From: Ectothiorhodospira shaposhnikovii
GTDB lineage: Bacteria > Pseudomonadota > Gammaproteobacteria > Ectothiorhodospirales > Ectothiorhodospiraceae
Assembly: GCF_022227765.1 (NCBI RefSeq)
Contig: NZ_JAJMLZ010000004.1
Coordinates: forward strand, 1-64,000
Length of the DNA stretch: 64,000 bases
Direction of reading: 5' to 3'
The position numbers were made by a program, and so were the translations under genes. Positions 40,801-48,133 of this stretch are shown piece after piece. Numbering within the stretch: the first letter of the stretch is position 1; the number at the start of each line of letters is the position of its first letter. The notes below the pieces were generated by a model. It saw only the letters and a program-made list of their open reading frames with translations. It ran no database searches and was not told where the DNA came from.

Positions 40801-41232
40801 ACCGACTGCCCAAACTGGGCCGAAGAGAAGGCCGGCAAGATGATGGAGGGTGACGCTGCCACCTTCGTCAAGAGCGCCATCAAGGAGGCGGGGCTATCGG
40901 TTGGCGATGGCTACTTCACCGCGTTGGTTCGCTCGCCAAAGGTGGATAAGCAACTCACCAACGAGCAGATCAACGGCTGCTGCGGGTATCTGGACCGAGA
41001 GGTGGGACTGCTCAAGCCGCCAGTGATTGTGGCCCTGGGTGGCGCGGCCATCAGGCACTTTGTTCCTGACGTGAAGGGTGGCTATGCGGACCTATGCGGG
41101 CAGGTTCACTATCTGCCCAAGCTCGATGCCAGTGTGATCTTCGGCATCAGTCCGTTGATGTGCCACTTTGACGGCTCCAAGCAGAAGATGTTGGACGACC
41201 TGTTCGCCAAAGTAGCCGAAATGGTACTTTGA
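37864..41232 (+). CDS. DnaE-type DNA polymerase III alpha fused to a UDG-like domain
   Basis: 1,122 aa. The PHP domain (1-280) is degenerate: the usual H-S-x-x-S motif is replaced by RSYFS, so phosphoesterase activity is unlikely. The polymerase palm holds GPGRGSVGGSLVAYLLGITDVDP and all three catalytic Asp: D422 and D424 in PDADLDF and D567 in VKIDILGL. The helix-hairpin-helix block follows (NRLKGASDKTADAILEARK). From about residue 950, CEKC (955-958), VVTDCPNWAEEKAG, NGCCGYL and PPVIVALGGAAIRHF match a family-4/5 uracil-DNA glycosylase-like fold with Fe-S cysteines; the catalytic HPS motif is replaced by SPLMCH. The fused module may sense uracil in the template rather than cut it. Confidence 0.92.
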   Translation: MNYQHALAVRSYFSMGEALMAPKQIPTLMKAAGYKSVALVDTMSINGLVDFCTCAEKEGVKPIVGVRLKIVPDPTLREKSVSKKEARANGPWYPKVYARNHAGVQDIMKLLSRSYQEDRFYIEPRLGLEDLLPALARGNLAVSSGDFYSVLHREDCRELLLKMRTAAAGCAFVEIVPINTPLFDRLNERGIELARELEMDTVLTMPVLYESAEDADARDVMAAIVANGKMDSPARHIPYMRDLTVKAPLEVGRCGVALAARLKRWTTLENPSGAIAGAIAGMQKLVDACSFEWKKQAISLPAMAENEQARLVAECKIGWKERLSKPTMGYMPSPADIPKYLERLKYELGVLNRMGFERYFLVVQELVQWSKRNGITVGPGRGSVGGSLVAYLLGITDVDPIRFNLIFERFINPERLDLPDADLDFMSSRRGEVIQHLVEKYGAERVAGISNYTTMGAASALRDTGRVFGLSKFDIECSKYIPKDTDLVPACETVPELEKFREAHREVWDHAVRLEGKLRSLGQHAAGVVIAGEPIINRATLIQRSSDLPVVNWDKRVVEDWGLVKIDILGLSTLDLLTCAKSMIQARHGVTIDFIQLPLDDKDVMKAFGQGDTVGVFQFESSGMRKLLKDLAVGGDLTFDDLVAATALYRPGPMQSGLLDDFVSIRQGMNAPHYEHPNMKAALESTQGVIVYQEQVMQLAVDLAGFTHAESDHMRKAMGKKDADKMAEMREKWVSGCKSHSGMDERRARDIFDKIEKFAGYAFNLSHSVEYAIISYLAMWIKVKYPPEFYAASLSVMKEEKLTEIVKDAERRNVFVAPPDINLSGPDFEIHADPAGNPLLVAPFNRLKGASDKTADAILEARKRIGRPFTSKEDFLANVNKRNVNVRVQEALERVGAFASVTAGSLPARHPDRLKDQMELLPGLVVELLKADRKIDISPYIKGEIVKLANEVRSCEKCSLQGNAHPLPRMGKSPKFMVVTDCPNWAEEKAGKMMEGDAATFVKSAIKEAGLSVGDGYFTALVRSPKVDKQLTNEQINGCCGYLDREVGLLKPPVIVALGGAAIRHFVPDVKGGYADLCGQVHYLPKLDASVIFGISPLMCHFDGSKQKMLDDLFAKVAEMVL

Positions 41233-41237
41233 AAGAT

Positions 41238-41253
41238 AAGTCATGGATGACTT
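41238..41253. promoter_or_regulatory. Perfect operator-like palindrome after the polymerase gene
   Basis: AAGTCAT-GG-ATGACTT, a perfect 7-2-7 palindrome, 6 bp after the stop of the polymerase gene and 74 bp before the next start. Confidence 0.75.
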
Positions 41254-41311
41254 TTATTCCCTGAAAACGTGCGAGACAATGCACATACTGCAACAACGAC
41301 CGGAGGAAAGA

Positions 41312-41824
41312 GTGACTACTGAAACCAGCGTTGAGAAGTTCATCGACGCCGACCAGCTCATGCGGGATTCGAGCTTTGGCGACACCAACTTTGATGAGGC
41401 CGTGCAGGAACAGGCCGGATTGATGGCGCACTACGGTGTGCTTGCGGCCAAAGCCGAGCGCCAGGCCGCAATCAAAAAGCTGAGCCTGGAGGCGCTTGAA
41501 GCCAAGCTCGACAAGGAGATCCGCGACGAGGCCGCATCGTCGGGCACCAAGATCACCGAAACTCAAATCGAAAAGGCGATCAAGCGCGATTCCCGTTACG
41601 TCAGGGCCGCTCTGGCCGTGATCGAAGCGAAGACGGTGGAAACGATGGCGAAGAATGCCATTCGCGCCATCTCCGACAAGCGGGACATGCTGATCCAGAC
41701 CGGATCGGATCGACGCAAGGACATGGACGGCACCCTTCGGGTGATGGCAAAGGAGGCCGCAGAAACTCGCGCCAACTCGCTCCGTGACCGGGCGCTGGCA
41801 ATCGCAAAGGGTGCCGAACATTAG
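41312..41824 (+). CDS. Helical protein, possible UvsY-like recombination mediator
   Basis: 170 aa from a GTG that follows CCGGAGGAAA. A longer frame from 41,243 has no ribosome site. KFIDADQLMRDSSFGDTNFDEAVQEQAGLMAHYGVLAAKAERQAAIKKLSLEALEAKLDKEIRDEA follows the layout of T4 UvsY (F-I-D start, long helix with residues A/K/E, then LKARLD). UvsY loads UvsX on gp32-covered ssDNA. Location next to the SSB and near UvsX supports this. Sequence identity is low, so the assignment is tentative. Confidence 0.5.
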   Translation: MTTETSVEKFIDADQLMRDSSFGDTNFDEAVQEQAGLMAHYGVLAAKAERQAAIKKLSLEALEAKLDKEIRDEAASSGTKITETQIEKAIKRDSRYVRAALAVIEAKTVETMAKNAIRAISDKRDMLIQTGSDRRKDMDGTLRVMAKEAAETRANSLRDRALAIAKGAEH

Positions 41825-41835
41825 CCTTAAAAGAT

Positions 41836-41855
41836 AAGTAACAGGTGACTATACT
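41836..41855 (+). promoter_or_regulatory. Operator-promoter: palindrome overlapping TATACT
   Basis: AAGTAAC-AG-GTGACTA runs into TATACT (41,850-41,855), a good -10 element. It drives the SSB gene at 41,936. Binding of a repressor here would block RNA polymerase. Confidence 0.78.
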
Positions 41856-41935
41856 TGTGCTTGTGAAGTCTGAAACGGCGACACAAGCACAAAACAACCC
41901 AAGTACAAAAACAACCAAGCAAAAGGAAACGAAAC

Positions 41936-42817
41936 ATGCCTACCCCAAGAGAACTGATGGAACTCGTCCGCAACAAGAAGGCTGCCATTCAGGCTCAGTC
42001 CGGACGCCGCGCCAATACCGTCAAGCCCACCCCCGGCAAAAGCAAGTGGCGCATTCTGCCCGGCTGGCGTGGCGAAAGTGATCCGCAGTTCTACCACGAC
42101 TTCAGCCAGCACTTCGTCAAGGGCGTGGACGGCTCGATCAAGGCGGTCTATCTGTGCGTGGAAAAGACCTTCGGCAAGATGTGCCCGGTCTGCGAAGCCA
42201 TCAACGGCGGGATTTCCAAGGCCGGCTCCGACGAAATCATCAATGCCCTCAAGGAAGCGAAGTCGAAGGGCCGCGTTCTGCTGAACGCGCTGCACCTGGA
42301 CGGCGAAGATCCCTCTGCCCCGGTCATTCTGGATCTGACCCCCGGCACCTTCGAGAAGATTCTGGAGGTGATGGAGCAGTACGGCGACGAAGGCATCAAC
42401 ATCCTCGATCTGAAAGAGGGCGTTGATCTGGTGATCAACCGTACCGGCAAGGGGCTGAATACCGAGTATTCGGTGATGGCTGCGGTGAAGTCCAACCCGG
42501 TCGATCCTGCAGTGCTGAAGAAGCTCCACAATCTCGATGAATACGTCCAGCAGGAGTACAAGGAGGGCGAGACGAAGGCGCTGTCCGCAGTGGCTACCGT
42601 GTCCGGCCTGGCATTGGCGGCTCCGGCAGTCTCTCCCGACAAGCCGACCACCCCCGCTCTGCCTTCTGATTTCGATGATGATCTGCCCTTCGAGTTGGAC
42701 GGCGCGACCGCTGCCCCTGCGCCCGCAGCGGCCAGACCCACCGTGACGGTGGCGGCCACGGTCGAGGCGTCCGAGGACGATCTTGAAGCACTCCTGGGCG
42801 ACCTGGAAAACGTCTGA
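41936..42817 (+). CDS. gp32-like single-stranded DNA-binding protein
   Basis: 293 aa. The basic N-terminus is followed by an OB-fold region with PGKSKWRILPGW and a zinc site H-x14-C-x8-C-x2-C (HFVKG...YLC...KMCPVC, about residues 62-88), equivalent to the zinc ribbon in T4 gp32. The C-terminus is a Ala/Pro-rich linker ending in acidic SEDDLEALLGDLENV, used by SSBs to recruit partners. Own promoter at 41,836, terminator at 42,830. Expected to coat ssDNA for the polymerase and UvsX. Confidence 0.88.
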   Translation: MPTPRELMELVRNKKAAIQAQSGRRANTVKPTPGKSKWRILPGWRGESDPQFYHDFSQHFVKGVDGSIKAVYLCVEKTFGKMCPVCEAINGGISKAGSDEIINALKEAKSKGRVLLNALHLDGEDPSAPVILDLTPGTFEKILEVMEQYGDEGINILDLKEGVDLVINRTGKGLNTEYSVMAAVKSNPVDPAVLKKLHNLDEYVQQEYKEGETKALSAVATVSGLALAAPAVSPDKPTTPALPSDFDDDLPFELDGATAAPAPAAARPTVTVAATVEASEDDLEALLGDLENV

Positions 42818-42829
42818 TCGCAGCAAAAG

Positions 42830-42854
42830 AGGCCGGCCTCGCGCCGGCCTTTTT
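42830..42854 (+). terminator. Rho-independent terminator
   Basis: AGGCCGGC/GCCGGCCT with a CTCGC loop and a T run, 13 bp after the SSB stop. It separates abundant SSB expression from the nuclease gene. Confidence 0.92.
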
Positions 42855-42869
42855 CTATGGGGGTGCAGT

Positions 42870-43802
42870 ATGTCCAATATTCTCATTGTCGATGGCAACA
42901 ATATCGGCTTTGCCGCGCAGACCGGAGGCGCGAAGCTCTCGGTTGGCGGCCGCGATGTTCGTTCCATCTTTGGTTTTCTCAAAACGCTTCGGATGTTGGC
43001 CCAAGCCCACTCCGACTATTACCCCATTGTCCTGTGGGACGGGAAGGATAATTGGCGTTTCAAGGTTTATCCCGAATACAAGGGCAACCGCAACAAGGAC
43101 AGCAAGATGGCTCAGGCAAAGGAAGCCTGGTCCGAGCAAAAGTCTGATCTGCAGCAGGCGCTGCGTTTGCTGGGCGTGGCTCAGTGCTTTCCCGAGCAGG
43201 CCGAGGCTGACGATGTGGCCGGGCTTTTGGTCCGCAAGCGTGCCGGGCGAAAGGCCATCCTGGTTACTGGGGACAAGGACTGGGTGCAGTTGGTGAGCAA
43301 CGATGTGCGCTGGTATGACCCGATCCGTGACCGCTGGTGTTTCCCGTCCAATTTTGCCGAGTTCACCGGCTACGCCTCGGCCCGTCAGTTCTTGGACGGC
43401 AAGGCGCTGACGGGGGATTCGTCCGACAACATCAAGGGCGTTGGCGGCATTGGTGAGAAGGGCGCCCAGGAGTTGATGATGCAGTATGGCTCCGTTGAGG
43501 CGTTCTTCCATAAGGTCGATGCGATGGGCCATGCCCCTGCCAGTGCGGTCCTCAAGCGTTTTGCTGCCAATGAGGTGCCACCCAAGTCTTCCGTCCCCAT
43601 GCGGGACGCTTATTACCGCAACCTGCGGCTGATGAATTTGATCGACAACATGGAGCCAATAGGCTTGGTGACATGGGACCGTTCGACCCCTGACATCGCG
43701 GGCTTCAAAGCCTTCTGTGAGGAATTTCACTTTCTGTCCATCTTGTCGGTTCTCGACCAGTGGCAGTCCGTTTTCAGCATCGAAAAAAGGAGAGCAGCAT
43801 GA
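42870..43802 (+). CDS. 5'-3' exonuclease (FEN/RNase H-type)
   Basis: 310 aa. The acidic metal-binding clusters are in order: IVDGNNI (Asp8), LWDGKDNWRFKVYPEYKGNR, EAEADDVAG (about 108-116), VTGDKDWVQL and TGDSSDNIKGVGGIGEKGA (H3TH region). This is the fold of T4 RNase H, T5 FEN and the Pol I 5' nuclease, which remove RNA primers and flaps. The DnaE-type polymerase lacks such an activity. It overlaps the UvsX start by 4 nt (ATGA). Confidence 0.92.
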   Translation: MSNILIVDGNNIGFAAQTGGAKLSVGGRDVRSIFGFLKTLRMLAQAHSDYYPIVLWDGKDNWRFKVYPEYKGNRNKDSKMAQAKEAWSEQKSDLQQALRLLGVAQCFPEQAEADDVAGLLVRKRAGRKAILVTGDKDWVQLVSNDVRWYDPIRDRWCFPSNFAEFTGYASARQFLDGKALTGDSSDNIKGVGGIGEKGAQELMMQYGSVEAFFHKVDAMGHAPASAVLKRFAANEVPPKSSVPMRDAYYRNLRLMNLIDNMEPIGLVTWDRSTPDIAGFKAFCEEFHFLSILSVLDQWQSVFSIEKRRAA

Positions 43803-45859
43803 GCAGTGCATTGGCAGAACTTGAGGCCCTGATTGGCGCGGCAGCGGCGTGTGAAGACGAGGTGAAGGGTTGGCTCAGCACTGGCTTCCCTCAGCTCAAC
43901 AAGATCCTCTCCGGGCGTTACGACGGTGGCTTTGCTTATGGGCGCATGTACGAGATTTATGGTCCATCTTCTTCCGGCAAGACCGTGATCGCGGCCAATG
44001 CCATGATCGAGGCGCAAAAGGCCGGCGGCATCGTCATCATGGCCGACTTTGAGCGGGCCTTCATGGTTGAGCTGTCCGCCAAGATGGGTTTGAACGTGGA
44101 AAAGCCTCATTTCATCCACATGCAGCCGACAACCTGGGAGCAGGGCAACACTTTGGCGATGCAGGCGGCGGAATTGATCCGCAAGCGCGGCCTGATTGAT
44201 CCGCAAGCGCCGATCCTGTTTGTGCTTGACTCCATCGCGGCGGCAGTGCCTAAGTCGATGGTCGATAAAGAGCTGGATGAGTTGTCCATGAACGACACCA
44301 CGGCCCTGGCCCGTGTCACCAGTACAACGCTCAAGGTCATCAATGCCAGAGCTTCGGCCATCAACATGACCTGCTTGTACCTCAATCAGATCCGCACCAA
44401 ACCTGGGGTCGTTTATGGCGACCCGACCTGCCTCAGAGGGGACGTAATGATTCCCTTTGTTGATGGGACTTCCGCAAGCATTGCCACGGTGGTCGAGCGG
44501 AAAATTGATAAGGAGGTTTGGTCTTACAATGAGGCCACTCAGTCCATTGAGCCGCGCAGAATTATCGGTTGGCATGACAACGGCCCGAAGCCGGAGGGTA
44601 AGGCTTGGGTTCATATTCGTGCGCAGGGCTTCGGCACAAAGAATGGGATCTTTGGCATGACAGTGACCAATGACCACCTCATCTTGACGCAAAGGGGGTG
44701 GGTGGAGGCCGGAAGCCTGACCACTGACGACAAGGTTGTTTCCAGTGTGGAACGTATGTTTGCTGGTCGCGCTCTTGAGTTTCTGAAGGCGGTCATGGCC
44801 TTTGACTGCAGTTTGGTTCAGCCATCACGTCAGAGACTGACTGCCTGTTTGAATCTGCAAGACAACAGGAACCCTGAGTATGCCAAGTGGAAGGTTGAAA
44901 TGCTGAGTGAGCACCTGTCTTTCAAGGCGACTGAAATCAAGTGGAAAGGTGGGAGTGGCATCAAGTACGCCTCCAACTTTTCCAACGAACTGAAGCTGCT
45001 TTCTGATTGCGCCAGAAACCCTCTGAGAGCCTTCGAGGATGGCATCACCAAGGAGCAACTTGCCATTGCGATCATGGATGATGGGCACATGAGTGACGAC
45101 CGGGCACGGTACACCTTGAGCTTCAGGAGGTTCGCCGGGAACCACGATCATCTTGAGAGGATAGGGGAGATTTTTGCCGACCTCGGACTCACGTTCTCGA
45201 TTCGCTATGGTCTTGGCGCAATCGTGTTTGATGCGAATTCCTCGCGGAAGATTGCCGGGATGATTGCCGAGCATGTCCCGTCTTGCATGGAGTACAAGCT
45301 GCCACCTGAGTTCAGAGGTAAGTACGTTCATCGGCCTTTGGCTTGCACTCCGATGACTGAGGCGGAATTTGCCGACGTTGTTGAGGTTCGTCCTGGTGGC
45401 AAGACGCACCAGAGTCATCGGATGTACGACATTACCGTTGAGGGGAACCACAACTATCTGGCTGGCAACGTACTCAATGGGTTCGTCGTGCATAACTGTA
45501 CCCCAGGTGGAGGCGCGATGGAATTTTACGCCTCTGGTCGGTTGGCCGTGGGTCGCAAGAAGATCATGGACAAGGAGAAGGAATTTGCCGGCCAGTTGAT
45601 CTCGCTCAAGGCGGTGAAGAACAAACACACCAGACCGTTTCAGGAAACCGAACTGTACTTCATGTTCAGGGAGGACGGATCGGGCTACTTCGACCACATC
45701 CATTCGATGATCGACTACTTGGTGAAGATTGGCAAACTCACGCAGTCCGGCGCCAGAATCGCATGGACGGACGGCAAATCCTACTTTGTCAGTCAACTGA
45801 TCAAGAAGGTCGAGGAAGAAGGGCTTTACGGCGAGCTTTTGGCCATGTTGCCATCATGA
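43799..45859 (+). CDS. uvsX: RecA/UvsX recombinase interrupted by an in-frame intein
   Basis: 686 aa precursor. The extein halves are 210 and 120 residues, giving a mature protein of 330 aa. N-extein: Walker A GPSSSGKT (55-62), IMADFERAF, FVLDSIAA (Walker B) and LNQIRTKPGVVYGDPT. C-extein: CTPGGGAMEFYASGRLAVGRKK. The join GDPT-CTPGG is the L2 DNA-binding loop of RecA. It should catalyse strand exchange for phage recombination and replication with the SSB, UvsY-like protein and gp46/47 pair. Host-cell RecA proteins are somewhat longer at the C-terminus. Confidence 0.95.
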   Translation: MSSALAELEALIGAAAACEDEVKGWLSTGFPQLNKILSGRYDGGFAYGRMYEIYGPSSSGKTVIAANAMIEAQKAGGIVIMADFERAFMVELSAKMGLNVEKPHFIHMQPTTWEQGNTLAMQAAELIRKRGLIDPQAPILFVLDSIAAAVPKSMVDKELDELSMNDTTALARVTSTTLKVINARASAINMTCLYLNQIRTKPGVVYGDPTCLRGDVMIPFVDGTSASIATVVERKIDKEVWSYNEATQSIEPRRIIGWHDNGPKPEGKAWVHIRAQGFGTKNGIFGMTVTNDHLILTQRGWVEAGSLTTDDKVVSSVERMFAGRALEFLKAVMAFDCSLVQPSRQRLTACLNLQDNRNPEYAKWKVEMLSEHLSFKATEIKWKGGSGIKYASNFSNELKLLSDCARNPLRAFEDGITKEQLAIAIMDDGHMSDDRARYTLSFRRFAGNHDHLERIGEIFADLGLTFSIRYGLGAIVFDANSSRKIAGMIAEHVPSCMEYKLPPEFRGKYVHRPLACTPMTEAEFADVVEVRPGGKTHQSHRMYDITVEGNHNYLAGNVLNGFVVHNCTPGGGAMEFYASGRLAVGRKKIMDKEKEFAGQLISLKAVKNKHTRPFQETELYFMFREDGSGYFDHIHSMIDYLVKIGKLTQSGARIAWTDGKSYFVSQLIKKVEEEGLYGELLAMLPS
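44429..45496 (+). other. Intein with LAGLIDADG-like homing endonuclease, inside the recombinase
   Basis: 356 residues. It begins with Cys1 (CLRGDVMIPFVDGTSASI), block B is VTNDHLILTQRGWVEAGSL, the endonuclease region has EQLAIAIMDDGHMSDD (a LAGLIDADG/DOD-type helix), and block F/G is MYDITVEGNHNYLAGNVLNGFVVHN followed by +1 Cys. All splicing residues are present, so splicing should be active. A second LAGLIDADG helix is less clear (DHLERIGEIFADLGL), so endonuclease activity is uncertain. It sits in a loop that binds DNA, so an unspliced protein cannot be a working recombinase. Confidence 0.95.
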
Positions 45860-45909
45860 CGGCAGCGTAATTAGGGGTATGATTATGGGCATCTTCAGAG
45901 GGGGTGCCC

Positions 45910-46455
45910 ATGATCAATCCGGATATGCGTTACATAGAGCCAGTCATCGTAGAGAACACCTGTCACTATGCCTCAAAAACCCGCCTTCTGTGTGACCACT
46001 GTGGTCGACAGGGGCGGTGCCTCGACGAAGCGGGTAGGCGAGAAATCTTCGATCACCTCCGTATCAAATCCTGCCATCGGTTCATCCCGATTTTCGCCTT
46101 CAGACCGCCTCTGGTGGGTTTTGAGGATGAGTTCAACACGTTCCGAATGGGCACGGCTTGGGCGCGTCGAATCTTTCCGGGCAGCGTGGTTACGCTGTTG
46201 GATACGAAGTCTGAGAGCTTGTTTGCGGCCGCCTCGGTCACGCGGGTATACAGCGGCAGCATCGACGATATGGCGACGCTGTATGCGGCTCAGAATCATT
46301 TAGCTAAAGCTGGGCTGATAGAAAAAGATAACGCCGCTCAAAGCATGAAGGCAACTCTCAGGAAGATGTACGGCAATCTGATTTATTCCCAAAACAAAAA
46401 CGCTACAGTAGTTTTTATGAAAGTTACGCGAAGGTTTGTTCAGGCGACAACGTAA
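45910..46455 (+). CDS. Hypothetical protein with Cys cluster and ASCH/PUA-like segment
   Basis: 181 aa. The N-terminus has NTCHYASKTRLLCDHCGRQGRCLDEAG, a C...C-x2-C-x5-C pattern that may hold zinc. The middle part FNTFRMGTAWARRIFPGSVVTLLDTK is reminiscent of ASCH/PUA RNA-binding domains (F-R-x-G-x-x-W-A...P-G-x-x-V-x-L). The ribosome site AGAGGGGG lies within a small hairpin GGGCA/TGCCC (45,887-45,909) that ends at the ATG. GTG 45,904 is an alternative start. Similar neighbours of recA occur in phages but the function is unknown. Confidence 0.6.
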   Translation: MINPDMRYIEPVIVENTCHYASKTRLLCDHCGRQGRCLDEAGRREIFDHLRIKSCHRFIPIFAFRPPLVGFEDEFNTFRMGTAWARRIFPGSVVTLLDTKSESLFAAASVTRVYSGSIDDMATLYAAQNHLAKAGLIEKDNAAQSMKATLRKMYGNLIYSQNKNATVVFMKVTRRFVQATT

Positions 46456-46464
46456 GGAGAATTT

Positions 46465-47502
46465 ATGGCTTTTGTGATTATTTCAGACACACACCATCAC
46501 GCCTGGAGTGCATTTGGGAAAACGCTCGACAATGGCGTAAACAGCAGAAACCAGATCATTCTGGACGAAACACGTCGGGCCGGCGAGTTGGCCCTGGAGC
46601 ACGATGCCGTCCTGATCCACGCCGGCGATCTGTTTCATGTGCGCGGAAACATCGCGCCTTCAGTCTTTAATCCCGTCATCAAGCTCTATGGCGAGCTGGT
46701 TGAAAGAGGTCTGAAGGTGGTCATGATTCCCGGCAATCACGACATGGAGGCCCGTGAGTCGGGTTCCATGACCAACGCCGTGACGGCGATGGAGTCGGTG
46801 GGTGTGACGGTGTGCCACGCCCCTTCGGTGATCGAGAAGTATGGCCTGACCCTTGTGCCCTGGCAGCCCACGGTGATGCAGTTGAAGTCCATCCTTGAGG
46901 GGGTGGATGCAAATAAAAATCACAGCCTGATCCTTCATGCGCCCATCGACGGCGTGATCGAGGGGCTGCCGGATCATGGACTGACGGCAGAATGGCTTGC
47001 CAGTCTTGGGTTTGGTCGCGTGTTCTCCGGTCACTACCACGCCTTCAAGGCGATGGACGGCGGGGTGTATTCGATTGGCGCCTTGACGCATCAGACCTGG
47101 GGCGATGTGGGTACAAGGGCCGGCTTTCTGTTTGTTGACGACGAGGGGAAGGTGCTTCGTTGCGCCACTCATGCGCCCTCGTTCATCGACCTGGACCCTA
47201 CCTTGCCGGAGGATGATGTGGCCTTGATGGTGGATGGCAACTACGTTCGGGCCAGGGTTGAAGTAGAGCGGGAGAGCCAGATTGCCGACATGCGCGAGTG
47301 GTTGATCAGCTTGGGCGCGGCGGGTGTGGTGATTCACCCGATCAAGAAGGCTGCGGTGGTCAGCCGCACCGGCACCACAGTGTCAGCAGGGGTTAGTCTG
47401 GGCGCGTCCGTGGCCGAGTTTATCAGGCTCAAGGGCTTGGCCCGTCAGGAAAAGCTCAATGTCTTGTGTGCTGAAATCCTTTCTGAATCGGAGGCGGTAT
47501 GA
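46465..47502 (+). CDS. gp47/SbcD-type metallophosphoesterase nuclease subunit
   Basis: 345 aa. The Mre11-family metal-binding motifs are all present: ISDTHHH (7-13), HAGDLFHVRG, IPGNHDME, LILHAP and FSGHYHAFK. With the SbcC/gp46-like protein at 48,130 it should form the ATP-dependent double-strand break resection complex that feeds UvsX. AAGGAGA precedes the ATG. Its stop overlaps the next ATG by 4 nt. Confidence 0.94.
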   Translation: MAFVIISDTHHHAWSAFGKTLDNGVNSRNQIILDETRRAGELALEHDAVLIHAGDLFHVRGNIAPSVFNPVIKLYGELVERGLKVVMIPGNHDMEARESGSMTNAVTAMESVGVTVCHAPSVIEKYGLTLVPWQPTVMQLKSILEGVDANKNHSLILHAPIDGVIEGLPDHGLTAEWLASLGFGRVFSGHYHAFKAMDGGVYSIGALTHQTWGDVGTRAGFLFVDDEGKVLRCATHAPSFIDLDPTLPEDDVALMVDGNYVRARVEVERESQIADMREWLISLGAAGVVIHPIKKAAVVSRTGTTVSAGVSLGASVAEFIRLKGLARQEKLNVLCAEILSESEAV

Positions 47503-47906
47503 GTAACAATAACGACGCAAAAGACACTTATGCTTCCTGGTTGGAATCACTGAAGCCGGGCGACAAGGTGGTAGTCAAGCGATTCAATTATGGTCACTCA
47601 AGCATATCTTTGGATGTGGTGGACAGGGTTACGCGCACTCAAATTCTACTGAAGTCGTCAGGCAGGAGATTTCGCAGAACCACCGGGAATTTGATAAGTA
47701 GCGATCACTGGGGGCGGTCAGTCAGAATTGTTCAGCCAACCGATGAAATTTTGCAAAAAATCAAAGAGGCAAAACTCAGAGGTTATGTACTGCGCTTCTT
47801 TGACGATAAAAAGAATTTGGGCTTGCTTACGTTTGAAGAGGTGCAGAAAATCTGCGAAATCATTGACGCAGCCAAGAACAAGAACAAGGATGGAGAAGCG
47901 GCATGA
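47499..47906 (+). CDS. Hypothetical protein in the gp47-gp46 operon
   Basis: 135 aa. Residues 20-85 (PGDKVVVKRFNYGHSSISLDVVDRVTRTQILLKSSGRRFRRTTG) look like a small beta-barrel of SH3/KOW shape. The last part is helical (EEVQKICEIIDAAKNK). The ATGA overlap at both ends shows tight coupling between the two nuclease subunit genes. Unknown function. Confidence 0.65.
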   Translation: MSNNNDAKDTYASWLESLKPGDKVVVKRFNYGHSSISLDVVDRVTRTQILLKSSGRRFRRTTGNLISSDHWGRSVRIVQPTDEILQKIKEAKLRGYVLRFFDDKKNLGLLTFEEVQKICEIIDAAKNKNKDGEAA

Positions 47907-48133
47907 CAGTCAAAAGCCGATACGAGGGGCGCATCAAGGTGGTGGGAGAGGATTTGATGTGCTTCCCCGTGGACCCAAAAACGCTGGAGCCAATGGGTTG
48001 CAGTTGTTATGACCCTTACGCATGGGCGGACCCGGAAGTTGGCCCTGTTGAGACGATTGGAGTGAGTGAATGGAATCTCCGACGAAACAAGGCTCATGAA
48101 AGGGAAAGGCGGGCAAAGAGGATTGGTAGATGA
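47903..48133 (+). CDS. Small basic hypothetical protein
   Basis: 76 aa. MGCSCYDPYAW and a very basic C-terminus (LRRNKAHERERRAKRIGR) that could contact nucleic acid. Translation is coupled to genes on both sides through ATGA overlaps. Not recognised. Confidence 0.6.
   Translation: MTVKSRYEGRIKVVGEDLMCFPVDPKTLEPMGCSCYDPYAWADPEVGPVETIGVSEWNLRRNKAHERERRAKRIGR

Noticed and set aside
45867-45890. Operator-like GTAATTAGGGGTATGATT ahead of 45,910
   Set aside because: Resembles the family only in part; may be a plain promoter with TATGAT, so it was not counted.
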